In this document: positions 7,466-14,624 of the stretch, piece by piece
Position numbering within the stretch: the stretch's first letter is position 1
Layout: each line of letters starts with the position of its first letter
Virus record (IMG/VR): IMGVR_UViG_3300010400_000042
Span: 1-33,149 of that record
Strand: one strand, 5' to 3'
Length of the DNA stretch: 33,149 bases
DNA from: a virus
The notes under the pieces: generated by a model
Told to the model about the DNA's origin: nothing
What the model saw: the letters and a program-made list of their open reading frames with translations, nothing else
Database searches by the model: none
Translations under genes and position numbers: made by a program

Positions 7466-7683
7466 ATCGGCGCGAAGCCATCGCGGCGCTCGTCGCGCTG
7501 CCGGAAGTGGCTCGCATCTCCGCGGTGCCAGCCAGCGCCGATGACGTGATCGTCGTGGAATGCGATGGCGTGTTGGCTTCAGAAAGCGTCGCGCGCATCA
7601 AGGCGCAACTGGAGCAGGTGTGGCCTGACCGGACAATCGTGGTGCTGTCCGGCGAACTGCGGATCAAGGTGGCTCCGAAATAA
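7462..7683 (+). CDS. Small conserved phage protein
   Basis: 73 residues with an ATGA overlap upstream and a TAATG overlap downstream. The N-terminus MNRREAIAAL resembles a twin-arginine leader start but lacks a proper hydrophobic core and cleavage site. The rest is a compact alpha/beta unit (DDVIVVECDGVLASESVARIK, then DRTIVVLSGELRIKV), a pattern I associate with small proteins encoded near phage structural genes. Function unknown. Confidence 0.6.
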   Translation: MNRREAIAALVALPEVARISAVPASADDVIVVECDGVLASESVARIKAQLEQVWPDRTIVVLSGELRIKVAPK

Positions 7684-8219
7684 TGGCCGCGCTCGTCACC
7701 CTCACCGAAGCGTATACGCACCTGCGATTGTCGTTCGTCCTGAACACGTCACCGGTGGATCCGCGGCAGACCGACCTCGACGCCAAGCGGCTGCAGGCGT
7801 CCGACATCGTGCTCGATTACCTGAAGGGCCGGCCGATTCCGCTCACCTCCATCACGAGCAGTGGGGGCATTGCGACGGTGACCACGCCTTATCCGCACGG
7901 CCTGACGACCAACGATGTCGTGCGGGTCATCGGGACGGCGGAGCCGGAATACAGCGGCTCGTTCGTCTCGACGGTGACGAGCACGACGACCTTCACCGTC
8001 CCGATCAGCGGCTCGCCCGCGAGTCCTGCGACTGGCGGACGGCTGTTTGCGAATTTCACCTGGACGGACGTGACGGTGCCGACGCCGGTGAAGGCGGCGA
8101 TCCTGCTGGTCCTCACGCATCTCTGGGATCACCGCGGCGAGGACATGGCCGCCGACGAGAACCTGTGGAATGCCGTCGGGCGCCTGCTCGCCCGGATGCG
8201 GGATCCGGCGGTGGCCTGA
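7683..8219 (+). CDS. Head-tail connector (HK97 gp6-like)
   Basis: 178 residues. The N-terminus (LVTLTEAYTHLRL, then DAKRLQASDIVLDYLKG) and C-terminus (PVKAAILLVLTHLWDHRGE, then LLARMRDP) are the helices of the gp6/gp15-type adaptor ring that docks under the portal. Between them (about residues 58-125) is a Ser/Thr/Val-rich insertion with the pattern GGIATVTTPYPHGLTTNDVV, likely a small beta-domain also found in other phage proteins. It is the first of four head-tail joining genes in the usual order. Confidence 0.8.
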   Translation: MAALVTLTEAYTHLRLSFVLNTSPVDPRQTDLDAKRLQASDIVLDYLKGRPIPLTSITSSGGIATVTTPYPHGLTTNDVVRVIGTAEPEYSGSFVSTVTSTTTFTVPISGSPASPATGGRLFANFTWTDVTVPTPVKAAILLVLTHLWDHRGEDMAADENLWNAVGRLLARMRDPAVA

Positions 8220-8557
8220 TGGGGCGCAGCGACTATCGCCACCTCGTGACGTTGCAGGGGCCGACGACGACGGTGCCCGATGGACAGGGCGGGTATACGC
8301 AGACGCCGACGGCATTCACCCCGCCCACCTGGTACTGCTCGATTCGTCCGGCCTCGCAGCGCGATCTCGAGCGGGTGACTTCTGGGACCGCGCTCACGGT
8401 CGCGACGCACATCGTCGAGGGCGACTGGCGGGCGGATATCACCACCGCGACGCAGATCGTCTTTGGGACGCGCACGCTCTACGTCAACGACGTCAAGAAT
8501 CCGGAAGAGCGGAACATCACGCTGGTCCTGCTGTGTAACGAGGTGGTGTCGCCATGA
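8219..8557 (+). CDS. Head closure/head-tail joining protein (SPP1 gp16-like)
   Basis: 112 residues; the ATG at 8219 overlaps the previous stop (TGATG). The pattern is that of Phage_H_T_join proteins: HLVTLQGPTTTVPDGQGG at the N-terminus, W-x-C-S-I-R-P-A-S followed by ADITTATQIVFGTRTLYV and a terminal NITLVLLCNEV strand. It forms the stopper ring between connector and tail in SPP1-like phages. Assignment rests on pattern, size and position. Confidence 0.75.
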   Translation: MGRSDYRHLVTLQGPTTTVPDGQGGYTQTPTAFTPPTWYCSIRPASQRDLERVTSGTALTVATHIVEGDWRADITTATQIVFGTRTLYVNDVKNPEERNITLVLLCNEVVSP

Positions 8558-8706
8558 GCCTGCTCGAAATCCTGATCGTCATCCTGCTGGTCGCGTGGCT
8601 GTTCGGGGGCGTCATCTTCCCGGTCGGCACGTCGCTCGTGCATCTGATTCTCGTCGTCATCCTCATCCTGATCGTGGTGCGGTTGCTGCAGGGCCGATCG
8701 CTATGA
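8554..8706 (+). CDS. 50-residue membrane protein, Lmo0937/DUF5670-like
   Basis: The start is ATG 8554 (ATGA overlap), and the stop overlaps the ATG at 8703. Two hydrophobic helices (about residues 2-20 and 27-44) are separated by GVIFPVGTS, with LVHLILVVILILIVVRLLQG at the end. This matches the general layout of tiny Lmo0937/DUF5670-type membrane proteins of bacteria. Finding one between head-closure and gp10-like genes is unusual. It could be a small holin, an inner-membrane factor or a cargo gene. Confidence 0.6.
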   Translation: MSLLEILIVILLVAWLFGGVIFPVGTSLVHLILVVILILIVVRLLQGRSL

Positions 8707-9122
8707 GCACGAGCGTGACATGGACCGGGATTGACGAGTTTCGCGAGTGGCTGCGCAGTCTGCCCGTGGATGCCCCGCGCGAGGCGGAGAAGATCATCCA
8801 GGGCGAAGCCAATGCGGCGGCCTTCGCGATTCGCTCGCGCTATCCGGCCCGCACAGGAAACCTCCGCAGCAAGGTCGTCGTGCAGCGGCGGGTCAATCGC
8901 GCGGGCGTCGTGTCCTACGTCGTGAAGAACACCGCGAAGCACGCAGCGATCTTCGAGTACGGGACGCAGGCCCGGCACACGCGCATCGGCGCGAACCGTG
9001 GCTCGATGCCGTCTGGGCATGTCTTCATTCCGATTGTGCTGCAACGGCGGCGCACGATGTTTCTGCTCCTGAAGGATCTGCTGGTGCGGTTCGGGTTCAC
9101 GCGGGTGTTTGGCGATGCCTGA
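8703..9122 (+). CDS. HK97 gp10-like tail completion protein
   Basis: 139 residues with an ATGA overlap. The N-terminal helix with E-x-x-K-I-I-Q-G-E-A-N-A-A-A is followed by SRYPARTGNLRSKVVV, the hallmark P-x-x-T-G-x-L-R-x-x segment of HK97-gp10 family proteins. A later AAIFEYGTQARHT (usually x-x-x-E-x-G-T) confirms it. These proteins join tail tube and head completion ring. An Arg-rich stretch near the C-terminus reads LQRRRTMF. Confidence 0.8.
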   Translation: MSTSVTWTGIDEFREWLRSLPVDAPREAEKIIQGEANAAAFAIRSRYPARTGNLRSKVVVQRRVNRAGVVSYVVKNTAKHAAIFEYGTQARHTRIGANRGSMPSGHVFIPIVLQRRRTMFLLLKDLLVRFGFTRVFGDA

Positions 9123-9543
9123 TTCGCAGGACATCGACACGGCGCTGCTGACAAAACTCAGTAGCGATGCGACGCTGCTGTCCTATGTTCCGAACGGCGT
9201 CTACTTCGATGAAGCGCCGCCGAACTCGACACAGTTTGTGATCATCAGCCTGGTCGACGAGGCGGACGACGCGATTTTCGGCGGGCGCAAATTTGAGGAC
9301 GGGCACTATCTGATTAAGGCGGTGGCGCGCACGACCGCCATCAACGCCGCGTCGAACGTCCGCAGCGCCGCGGCCAGGATCGATGCGCTGCTCGAGGACA
9401 CGACGCTCACCGTGAGCGGCTATACGACGTTTGAAGTCTCGCGCGAGTCGCGGATTCGGATCACGGAAGTGGACGACGCCGATCCCACGATTCGCTGGTA
9501 TCACCGCGGCGGGCAGTACCGCGTGCAGATGACGCTGACCTAA
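9115..9543 (+). CDS. Tail terminator-like protein (DUF3168)
   Basis: 142 residues from ATG 9115; a TTG two codons upstream is less likely. The sequence fits DUF3168/gpU-type tail terminators: a short helix DTALLTKLSSDATLLSYV, then VYFDEAPPNSTQFVIIS and FEDGHYLIKAVART, a helix SAAARIDALLED, and a final strand YRVQMTL. It caps the tail tube and sets length together with the tape measure. The N-terminus overlaps the gp10-like gene by 8 bases. Confidence 0.7.
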   Translation: MPDSQDIDTALLTKLSSDATLLSYVPNGVYFDEAPPNSTQFVIISLVDEADDAIFGGRKFEDGHYLIKAVARTTAINAASNVRSAAARIDALLEDTTLTVSGYTTFEVSRESRIRITEVDDADPTIRWYHRGGQYRVQMTLT

Positions 9544-9568
9544 CCGGGCTGACGAAGGAGAAGACCAC

Positions 9569-9994
9569 ATGGCGATTAAGACGGGACGCTACGGGCGGGT
9601 GCGGTACAACGCGGCCGGTGCGGTATCTCCGCCCGCGCTCGTGGCCATCATCGGCCTCAACGCGTGGACGCTGAGTCTCAAGCAGGACTACGAAGAGGTG
9701 ACGCAGTTCGGCGACACGAACAAGGTGTATGTGCCGGGGATGCAGGACATTCAGGGCACGCTCGCCGGGCACTACGACGGCACCGACACGACGCTCGTCG
9801 CCGCGTCTCATGCCGCCACGCCGGGGATGCTGGAGCTCGCCTACAACACGACCGACACGCTCGGCAGTCCCGCGGCGGCGCAGACCTTCTCCGGGCTCGC
9901 CTATCTCGACGCGGAGATCAACGCGGCCGTGGCGAACGCGCCGAAAGTCTCGGCGACGTTCCGAGCGGCCGGCAGTTGGACGTTGCCTGCGTAA
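9569..9994 (+). CDS. Major tail tube protein
   Basis: 141 residues, preceded by a good ribosome binding site (GAAGGAGAAG), one of few genes here with its own 25-nt leader, in keeping with high expression. The N-terminus is KTGRYGRVRYNAAG. A mid segment with VTQFGDTNKVYVPGMQDIQG and GTLAGHYDG matches tail-tube proteins that wind around the tape measure, where DxK/VPG and the ITG-like strand form the inner barrel. Position between terminator and tail assembly chaperone supports the call. Confidence 0.75.
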   Translation: MAIKTGRYGRVRYNAAGAVSPPALVAIIGLNAWTLSLKQDYEEVTQFGDTNKVYVPGMQDIQGTLAGHYDGTDTTLVAASHAATPGMLELAYNTTDTLGSPAAAQTFSGLAYLDAEINAAVANAPKVSATFRAAGSWTLPA

Positions 9995-9997
9995 GGC

Positions 9998-10279
9998 ATG
10001 TTTGACCGGCTCACGCTGCGCGGGGCGCGAGCCTCGATTGTCTGGGGCTATCGCACGGCGGCGGCGCTCTCGTCGTGGTCGATTTCCAAGGAAGCGACGG
10101 GCTGGGTGCTGCGGGCGACGTGTGAAGGCGCGATCGATCGGTTCATGCTGCGGCAGACCCAGCCGACGCTGATCTTCACCGCGCCGCGGCACTACGGGCA
10201 GTCCTGCTGGCCGATTGTGGGGGCTGTGCAGGTGGGAGACACGACACTGGTTGCCACGCTCGGGCCGCCCGAGCAATGA
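9998..10279 (+). CDS. Small tail-region protein, function unknown
   Basis: 93 residues between tail tube and tail chaperone genes, starting 3 bases after the previous stop. It is a beta-rich small protein with WSISKEATGWVLRATCEGAI and a C-terminal VGAVQVGDTTLVATLG. It may be a minor tail tube or tube-cap protein. No motif identifies it. Confidence 0.6.
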   Translation: MFDRLTLRGARASIVWGYRTAAALSSWSISKEATGWVLRATCEGAIDRFMLRQTQPTLIFTAPRHYGQSCWPIVGAVQVGDTTLVATLGPPEQ

Positions 10280-10291
10280 GGAGACGAGTCG

Positions 10292-10675
10292 ATGGGGATT
10301 CGGTTTGTCGTGCCGGAGACGATCACGTTGCCCCTGAGCGACGGGGATGCTATCCAGGTGAAAAAGCGGCTCTCCCACGGCGAGCGTGACGCGATGTTCA
10401 AGCTCGCCCGGGAGTCCGGCAATCTGCGCAGCGCGGAGCTCGTCGCCTACGTGGTGGGGTGGTCCTCCGCGACGCCCTACACGCTGGCGATGTCCGAGCG
10501 GGAACGGCTGGACATCATCAACGGGCTCGACCCGGACAGCTTCGACGAAATGCAGGCGGCGCTGCTCGCGCATCTCGAGGCACAAGCCCAGGAAAAAAAA
10601 CGCCGGAATGGCGCGAGCGCGTCCGAGCCGACCTCCGACTCGCGGCCCGTTTTGGTTGGCGCTACGAGTGGGTGA
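10292..10675 (+). CDS. Tail assembly chaperone, short form (gpG-like)
   Basis: 127 residues. It starts with ATG 10292 after a GAGGAGACGAG ribosome site. The N-terminal domain has VVPETITLPLSDGDAIQVKK and RLSHGERDAMFKL, followed by a helix-rich body. In lambda-like phages the G protein coats the tape measure during tail assembly. The A-run at 10593-10600 near its end provides a -1 slippery site that would give a longer G-T fusion. The residues downstream of the run in this frame (ASASEPTSDSRP) are low-complexity, as expected when the reading frame in use switches. Confidence 0.75.
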   Translation: MGIRFVVPETITLPLSDGDAIQVKKRLSHGERDAMFKLARESGNLRSAELVAYVVGWSSATPYTLAMSERERLDIINGLDPDSFDEMQAALLAHLEAQAQEKKRRNGASASEPTSDSRPVLVGATSG

Positions 10676-10737
10676 GGGCGCTCGATGCGGACGTGCATGA
10701 CGTGGCGGTGGAGTTGATTCTCACAGGCGAACTGTAG
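10292..10737 (+). CDS. Tail assembly chaperone, frameshifted fusion (gpGT-like)
   Basis: A -1 shift at A-AAA-AAA (10594-10600) joins the N-terminal domain to the frame ending at the TAG 10735-10737. This gives about 148 residues ending in TPEWRERVRADLRLAARFGW, then YEWVRALDADVHDVAVELIL. That C-terminal domain resembles T-domain ends (Y-x-W-V-x-x-L-x-x-D-V-x-D-V) of known gpGT proteins. The T domain has no start codon of its own near the junction. The tape measure ATG follows the stop at once (TAGATG). Confidence 0.8.
10594..10600 (+). promoter_or_regulatory. -1 ribosomal frameshift slippery heptamer A-AAA-AAA
   Basis: Eight adenines (10593-10600) are placed so that zero-frame codons are GAA AAA AAA CGC. 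The X-XXY-YYZ heptamer A-AAA-AAA starts at 10594, and slipping back one base enters the T frame. This is the standard arrangement for tail chaperone genes of siphoviruses. The stimulatory downstream structure could not be folded by eye. Confidence 0.8.
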
Positions 10738-12051
10738 ATGGCGATCCAGGGCATCTTCCTCGCGGACTTCTCGCAGTACAACGCCGCCGTCGACCAGGCG
10801 GATGCGAAACTGCGCAAGTTCACGTCCGCGACGACGACACATGATGCCGCGGTCACGCAGTTCACCCACGGCACGGCGACCGCGACCAACGCCTTCGGCT
10901 CGCTCTCGACCGGCCTCGCGGCGGCGGACAAGACGCTCGCGGCCTTCGGCGTTCACATCGGGCCGGAGATTCACGCGCTCGAGGAAATGTCGCAGGCCGC
11001 CGGCAAGACGGCCAGCCAGATCGGCCTGATCGGCACGGCCAGTCTCACGGCCGCGGCGGCGCTCGGGGGCTTCGAGATCGGGAAACTGATCAACCAGTTC
11101 ACCGGGTTGGACGAGGCGGTGTCGCGCTGGATCGACCGCACGTTTGATCTCGCGGTCGCCCAACAGGAAGCAGGCGCGAAGCAGGACGTGATCAATCGGG
11201 CGATCAAAAACGGGGCGGACTCGACCATCACCTATACCGAAGCGGTCCAGTTCAACATCGAGGCGGAGAAGAAGCGCATCGAGACGCTCGGCGAGAGTGC
11301 GAAGGCGCAGAAGAAAGCCGCGGACGAACAAGCGGCGGCGCTGGAAAAAGAGCGCGCGGCGACGGAAGCCTACGCCAAGAAACTCAGCGACATTGAAGCC
11401 CGCTTGTTCGGCGGCGACGCCATCGCGAAGGCCAAAGATTACATGGCCACGCTGATCGACGTGAAGAACGTCACCGGCCTGAACACCGACGCGCTCGCCG
11501 AGTTGAACACGGTCCTGACAGAAGGCTTCGGCCGGTTGGTCGAGCAGGGCGGCGCGGCGACCGACCTGGCGACCAAGATGAACGAATGGCGGCTGGCCGT
11601 CCTCGCCGCCCAGCAGACGCACACGGTGGCCACGACCCAGATGGAATCCGACGAAGCGCGGCTCGCGCGCGAATCCGACGAACTCGCGCGGGCGATGAAA
11701 GAGAACTTCGTCATCATCGGCCAGTCCGCCCAGGAGGCGGCACAGAAGACGGCCATGTCGTGGAATGACGCGATGGCGGCGGTGCGCGCGGGACAGGGCA
11801 CGCTGGGCGGCTCTTTTCAGAGCGTGGCCCCTGGCACCGCGGGATCGTCCATTCGGTACGACGACTACGGCAACCCATACGGCTACATCCCGGGCGTGAA
11901 CCTGCCTGGCCGGACGTCGCCCAGCGGCGGCCATAACATCTTCGTCGACGCGCGGGAATCGATGTTCGACACGCCAGCCGGGATGCAGCGGTTGGCGGAG
12001 AAAGTGGTCACCGCGCTCGGGACGCAGTCCGCCAGCCGAGGGGGCCGCTGA
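10738..12051 (+). CDS. Tape measure protein (short)
   Basis: 437 residues, alpha-helical, directly after the tail chaperone genes. The N-terminal region has alternating helices. A hydrophobic segment at about residues 95-125 (QIGLIGTASLTAAAALGGFE) is followed by a long coiled-coil at about 165-225 rich in Lys/Glu/Ala. A Gly-rich C-terminal part carries SSIRYDDYGNPYGYIPG and a final helix. Tape measures fix tail length at about 0.15 nm per residue, so this predicts a tail near 65 nm. This is short for the class, and no peptidase domain is visible. Stop and next ATG overlap (TGATG). Confidence 0.8.
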   Translation: MAIQGIFLADFSQYNAAVDQADAKLRKFTSATTTHDAAVTQFTHGTATATNAFGSLSTGLAAADKTLAAFGVHIGPEIHALEEMSQAAGKTASQIGLIGTASLTAAAALGGFEIGKLINQFTGLDEAVSRWIDRTFDLAVAQQEAGAKQDVINRAIKNGADSTITYTEAVQFNIEAEKKRIETLGESAKAQKKAADEQAAALEKERAATEAYAKKLSDIEARLFGGDAIAKAKDYMATLIDVKNVTGLNTDALAELNTVLTEGFGRLVEQGGAATDLATKMNEWRLAVLAAQQTHTVATTQMESDEARLARESDELARAMKENFVIIGQSAQEAAQKTAMSWNDAMAAVRAGQGTLGGSFQSVAPGTAGSSIRYDDYGNPYGYIPGVNLPGRTSPSGGHNIFVDARESMFDTPAGMQRLAEKVVTALGTQSASRGGR

Positions 12052-14624
12052 TGCTGCGCGAAGCCCGGCTCGGCATCGCGCGGCTCGGGGCCACGCGGCT
12101 CGGGGATTACCGGCCGTATGTGTTCCTGTCGGTCGATGGCGTGGCGAGGCGGTTGCGGATCGATCACCTGACGGTGCGGGACACCGAAGGCGGCATCCCG
12201 AATACCGCGACGATGCGCGTGTCGGGGTTCGACCCGCAAGAAGGGCAGGCCGTCCGGCTCGGGCTCGGGGCGCTCGATGCGGCGCATTCGATCTTCGCCG
12301 GACACATCCTCAAGACGTCGCGCATCTACGAAGCGGACAACGTCGAGAACGTCGCCTACGACTTGACGTGCATCTCGTACGAGTGGCGGCTCAATCGGCA
12401 CAAGGTGAACGCGCGGTTCATGAGCCAGTCGGCGACGACGATCGCGACGAGCCTCATCGCGAGTTACGCGCCGGACTTCACCGTGGCGAACGTCGCGGCC
12501 GGCTTGCCGTCGCTCGAGGAATTCACGCTGACCAATGAAGACCTCACCGATGCGCTCGACCGCTTGACCGACCGGATCGGCGGGGCGTGGTACGTGGACG
12601 AGTCGAAAGACCTGCATCTCTTCCTCAGCGAAACCCTCACGGCGACGGCGATTGACGATACGCACCGGGGCGCGAGTCAGGTGCGGTGGGACCGGGATCT
12701 CTCCCCGGTGCGGACCCGCGTGGTCGTAGAAGGCGGCGGGTCGACGGCGCTCACTTCTGTCGTGGCCGGGGAAACCATGCTGCCCGTCGATGACAGCACA
12801 TGGTATGAGCCGAGTGGCGGGACGGTCGTCTCCGGTCCGCAGCGCATAACCTACACCGGCGTGCAGACCGGGGCGGGCGGCGGGCTGGTGGGGCCTGGTG
12901 CGGCTCCGTCCGGCACGCCGACGTTGGCCCTGGCGGCCGGGTCTGGCGTCGAGAGCGGCAGCCACGGATACGCCGTCACCTTTGTAACCGCGGCAGGCGA
13001 ATCGATTGCGGGACCGACCGCCAGTATCACCGTCGGGCTAACGTCGGCTCCGGGCGCAGCGCCCACGGCCGGGAGTGCGACCGCGGGCGGCAGTGTCGAC
13101 GCCGGCGCGCACGATTACGAAGTCACCTTCGTCACCGCGAGCGGGGAAACCACGCCCGGGCCGACCAGTAATCAAGTGACCGCGACGGCGGCACTCTCAA
13201 CGCCGTCATCGGCGATTGGTGCCACCTCGACACTCACAGCGGGTTCGATGGCTGCCGGTCATTACTGGTACATCACGACGTTTCTCAGCGCGACGGGCGA
13301 AACAGAATTCTCCAACGCGCACGTGGCGGACTTCTTTGTGATTTCAGGTCATAGTGCATTAGATCTCAACAGCATCCCGACTGGGCCATCAGGCGTGACG
13401 GGACGCCGAGTGTACCGCACGTTTGTCGATGGCCCCACGGGCGCGAGCGCCGCCACAGACTTCTGGCTCCTCACGACGATCAACAACAACACGACCACGA
13501 CGTATACCGATACCAAAGCGGACGGGAGTCTCGGCGGACATCCGCCGACATCAAACACCACGGCGGCACAGACGATTCCGCTGACGGCGATCCCTCTTGG
13601 CGGCACGCTCGTCACGGGACGCAAACTGTATCGGCGATTCAATGGAGCCGGCACCTATAAGCTCGTCACGACCATTGCCAACAATACGGCCACGACGTAC
13701 AGCGATACCGCCGCGAATGCGAGCTTAGGGGCCGACGCGCCCTCCAGCAACACCGCCACCGCGAACCAAGTCGCGCTCTCGGCGATTCCGATCGGCGGCG
13801 CGAGCGTCACGCAGCGCAAGATTTACCGCACGACGGCCGGCGGCAGCCAACTCAAGTTGCAGTCCACCATCGCCGACAACACGACAACGACCGCCACCGA
13901 CAGCACGGCCGATGCGAGCCTCGGCGCGAACGTCCCGACGTCCGACACGTCCGGGTTGGCGCAGCCAGCGGGTCAGGTCACGGCTGGGAGTACGTCGCTC
14001 ATCATTGCGGGGCTCAGCGCGTTTGCCTCGGGCGGGGGCTGGGCGGTCATCGGCAACGGGCAACAGGTGATTCGCTATACCGGGCTCACCAGTACCGCGC
14101 TGACCGGCATCCCCGCAACCGGGGTTGGAGCCATCGAAGCGAGCATCAGCTACAACTCCACGGTCACGCCCGCGTCGGCGCTGACCGGCATCCCGGCGAA
14201 TGGGGCGGGATCGATCCTCTACGACATCACGACCGGTGACGACGTGAACCTGCTCGTCACGGTGGACGATGCCGGCGCGCAGGCGACACTGGCGGCGCTG
14301 GTCGGTGGGGACGGCGTCATCGAGGAGTACATCCAAGACCGCCGGCTGTCCTCGACGGAAGCGACGGCGCGCGCCCAGGCGCAACTGGACCTCGTCAAGG
14401 ATCCGCTCGTCTCCGTGCGCTATGAGACGCGGGATCGCCACACCCGCGCCGGGCGCGAAGTCACGTTCACATCGACCCTGCTCGGCCTGACCGGCACCTT
14501 CAAGATCCAGAGCGTGACGATTAGTGACTTCGACGGCCTGCAGCGCACCTGGCCCCGGCGCCAGGTGGACGCCAGCTCGCGCCGGTTTACGTTTGAAGCC
14601 TTGCTGAGACAGGGAAGGGCCTAA
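12051..14624 (+). CDS. Baseplate/tail-tip hub protein with inserted Fn3-like repeats
   Basis: 857 residues. Residues 1-235 look like the N-terminal domains of a tail hub (gp27/gpD-like): YRPYVFLSVDGVARRL, IFAGHILKTSRIY, YDLTCISYEWRLNRHKVN and WYVDESKDLHLFL. The hub fold resumes at about 725-857 (TGDDVNLLVTVDDAGAQATL, LVSVRYETRDRH, GTFKIQSVTISDFDG). Between them lie two Fn3/Ig-like units (GYAVTFVTAAGES at 307; DYEVTFVTASGET at 355), a related unit at 404, and three 65-72-residue repeats beginning VTGRRVYRT (449), VTGRKLYRR (521) and VTQRKIYRT (586). A related motif ending QRITYTGV / QVIRYTGL flanks the insertion on both sides (238-271, 643-679). Confidence 0.75.
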   Translation: MLREARLGIARLGATRLGDYRPYVFLSVDGVARRLRIDHLTVRDTEGGIPNTATMRVSGFDPQEGQAVRLGLGALDAAHSIFAGHILKTSRIYEADNVENVAYDLTCISYEWRLNRHKVNARFMSQSATTIATSLIASYAPDFTVANVAAGLPSLEEFTLTNEDLTDALDRLTDRIGGAWYVDESKDLHLFLSETLTATAIDDTHRGASQVRWDRDLSPVRTRVVVEGGGSTALTSVVAGETMLPVDDSTWYEPSGGTVVSGPQRITYTGVQTGAGGGLVGPGAAPSGTPTLALAAGSGVESGSHGYAVTFVTAAGESIAGPTASITVGLTSAPGAAPTAGSATAGGSVDAGAHDYEVTFVTASGETTPGPTSNQVTATAALSTPSSAIGATSTLTAGSMAAGHYWYITTFLSATGETEFSNAHVADFFVISGHSALDLNSIPTGPSGVTGRRVYRTFVDGPTGASAATDFWLLTTINNNTTTTYTDTKADGSLGGHPPTSNTTAAQTIPLTAIPLGGTLVTGRKLYRRFNGAGTYKLVTTIANNTATTYSDTAANASLGADAPSSNTATANQVALSAIPIGGASVTQRKIYRTTAGGSQLKLQSTIADNTTTTATDSTADASLGANVPTSDTSGLAQPAGQVTAGSTSLIIAGLSAFASGGGWAVIGNGQQVIRYTGLTSTALTGIPATGVGAIEASISYNSTVTPASALTGIPANGAGSILYDITTGDDVNLLVTVDDAGAQATLAALVGGDGVIEEYIQDRRLSSTEATARAQAQLDLVKDPLVSVRYETRDRHTRAGREVTFTSTLLGLTGTFKIQSVTISDFDGLQRTWPRRQVDASSRRFTFEALLRQGRA

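Noticed and set aside
10459-10737. Independent 92-residue gene in the T frame
   Set aside because: Its upstream part is the shadow of the G protein; only the portion after the slippery site is T-like, so it is better read as the frameshifted fusion.
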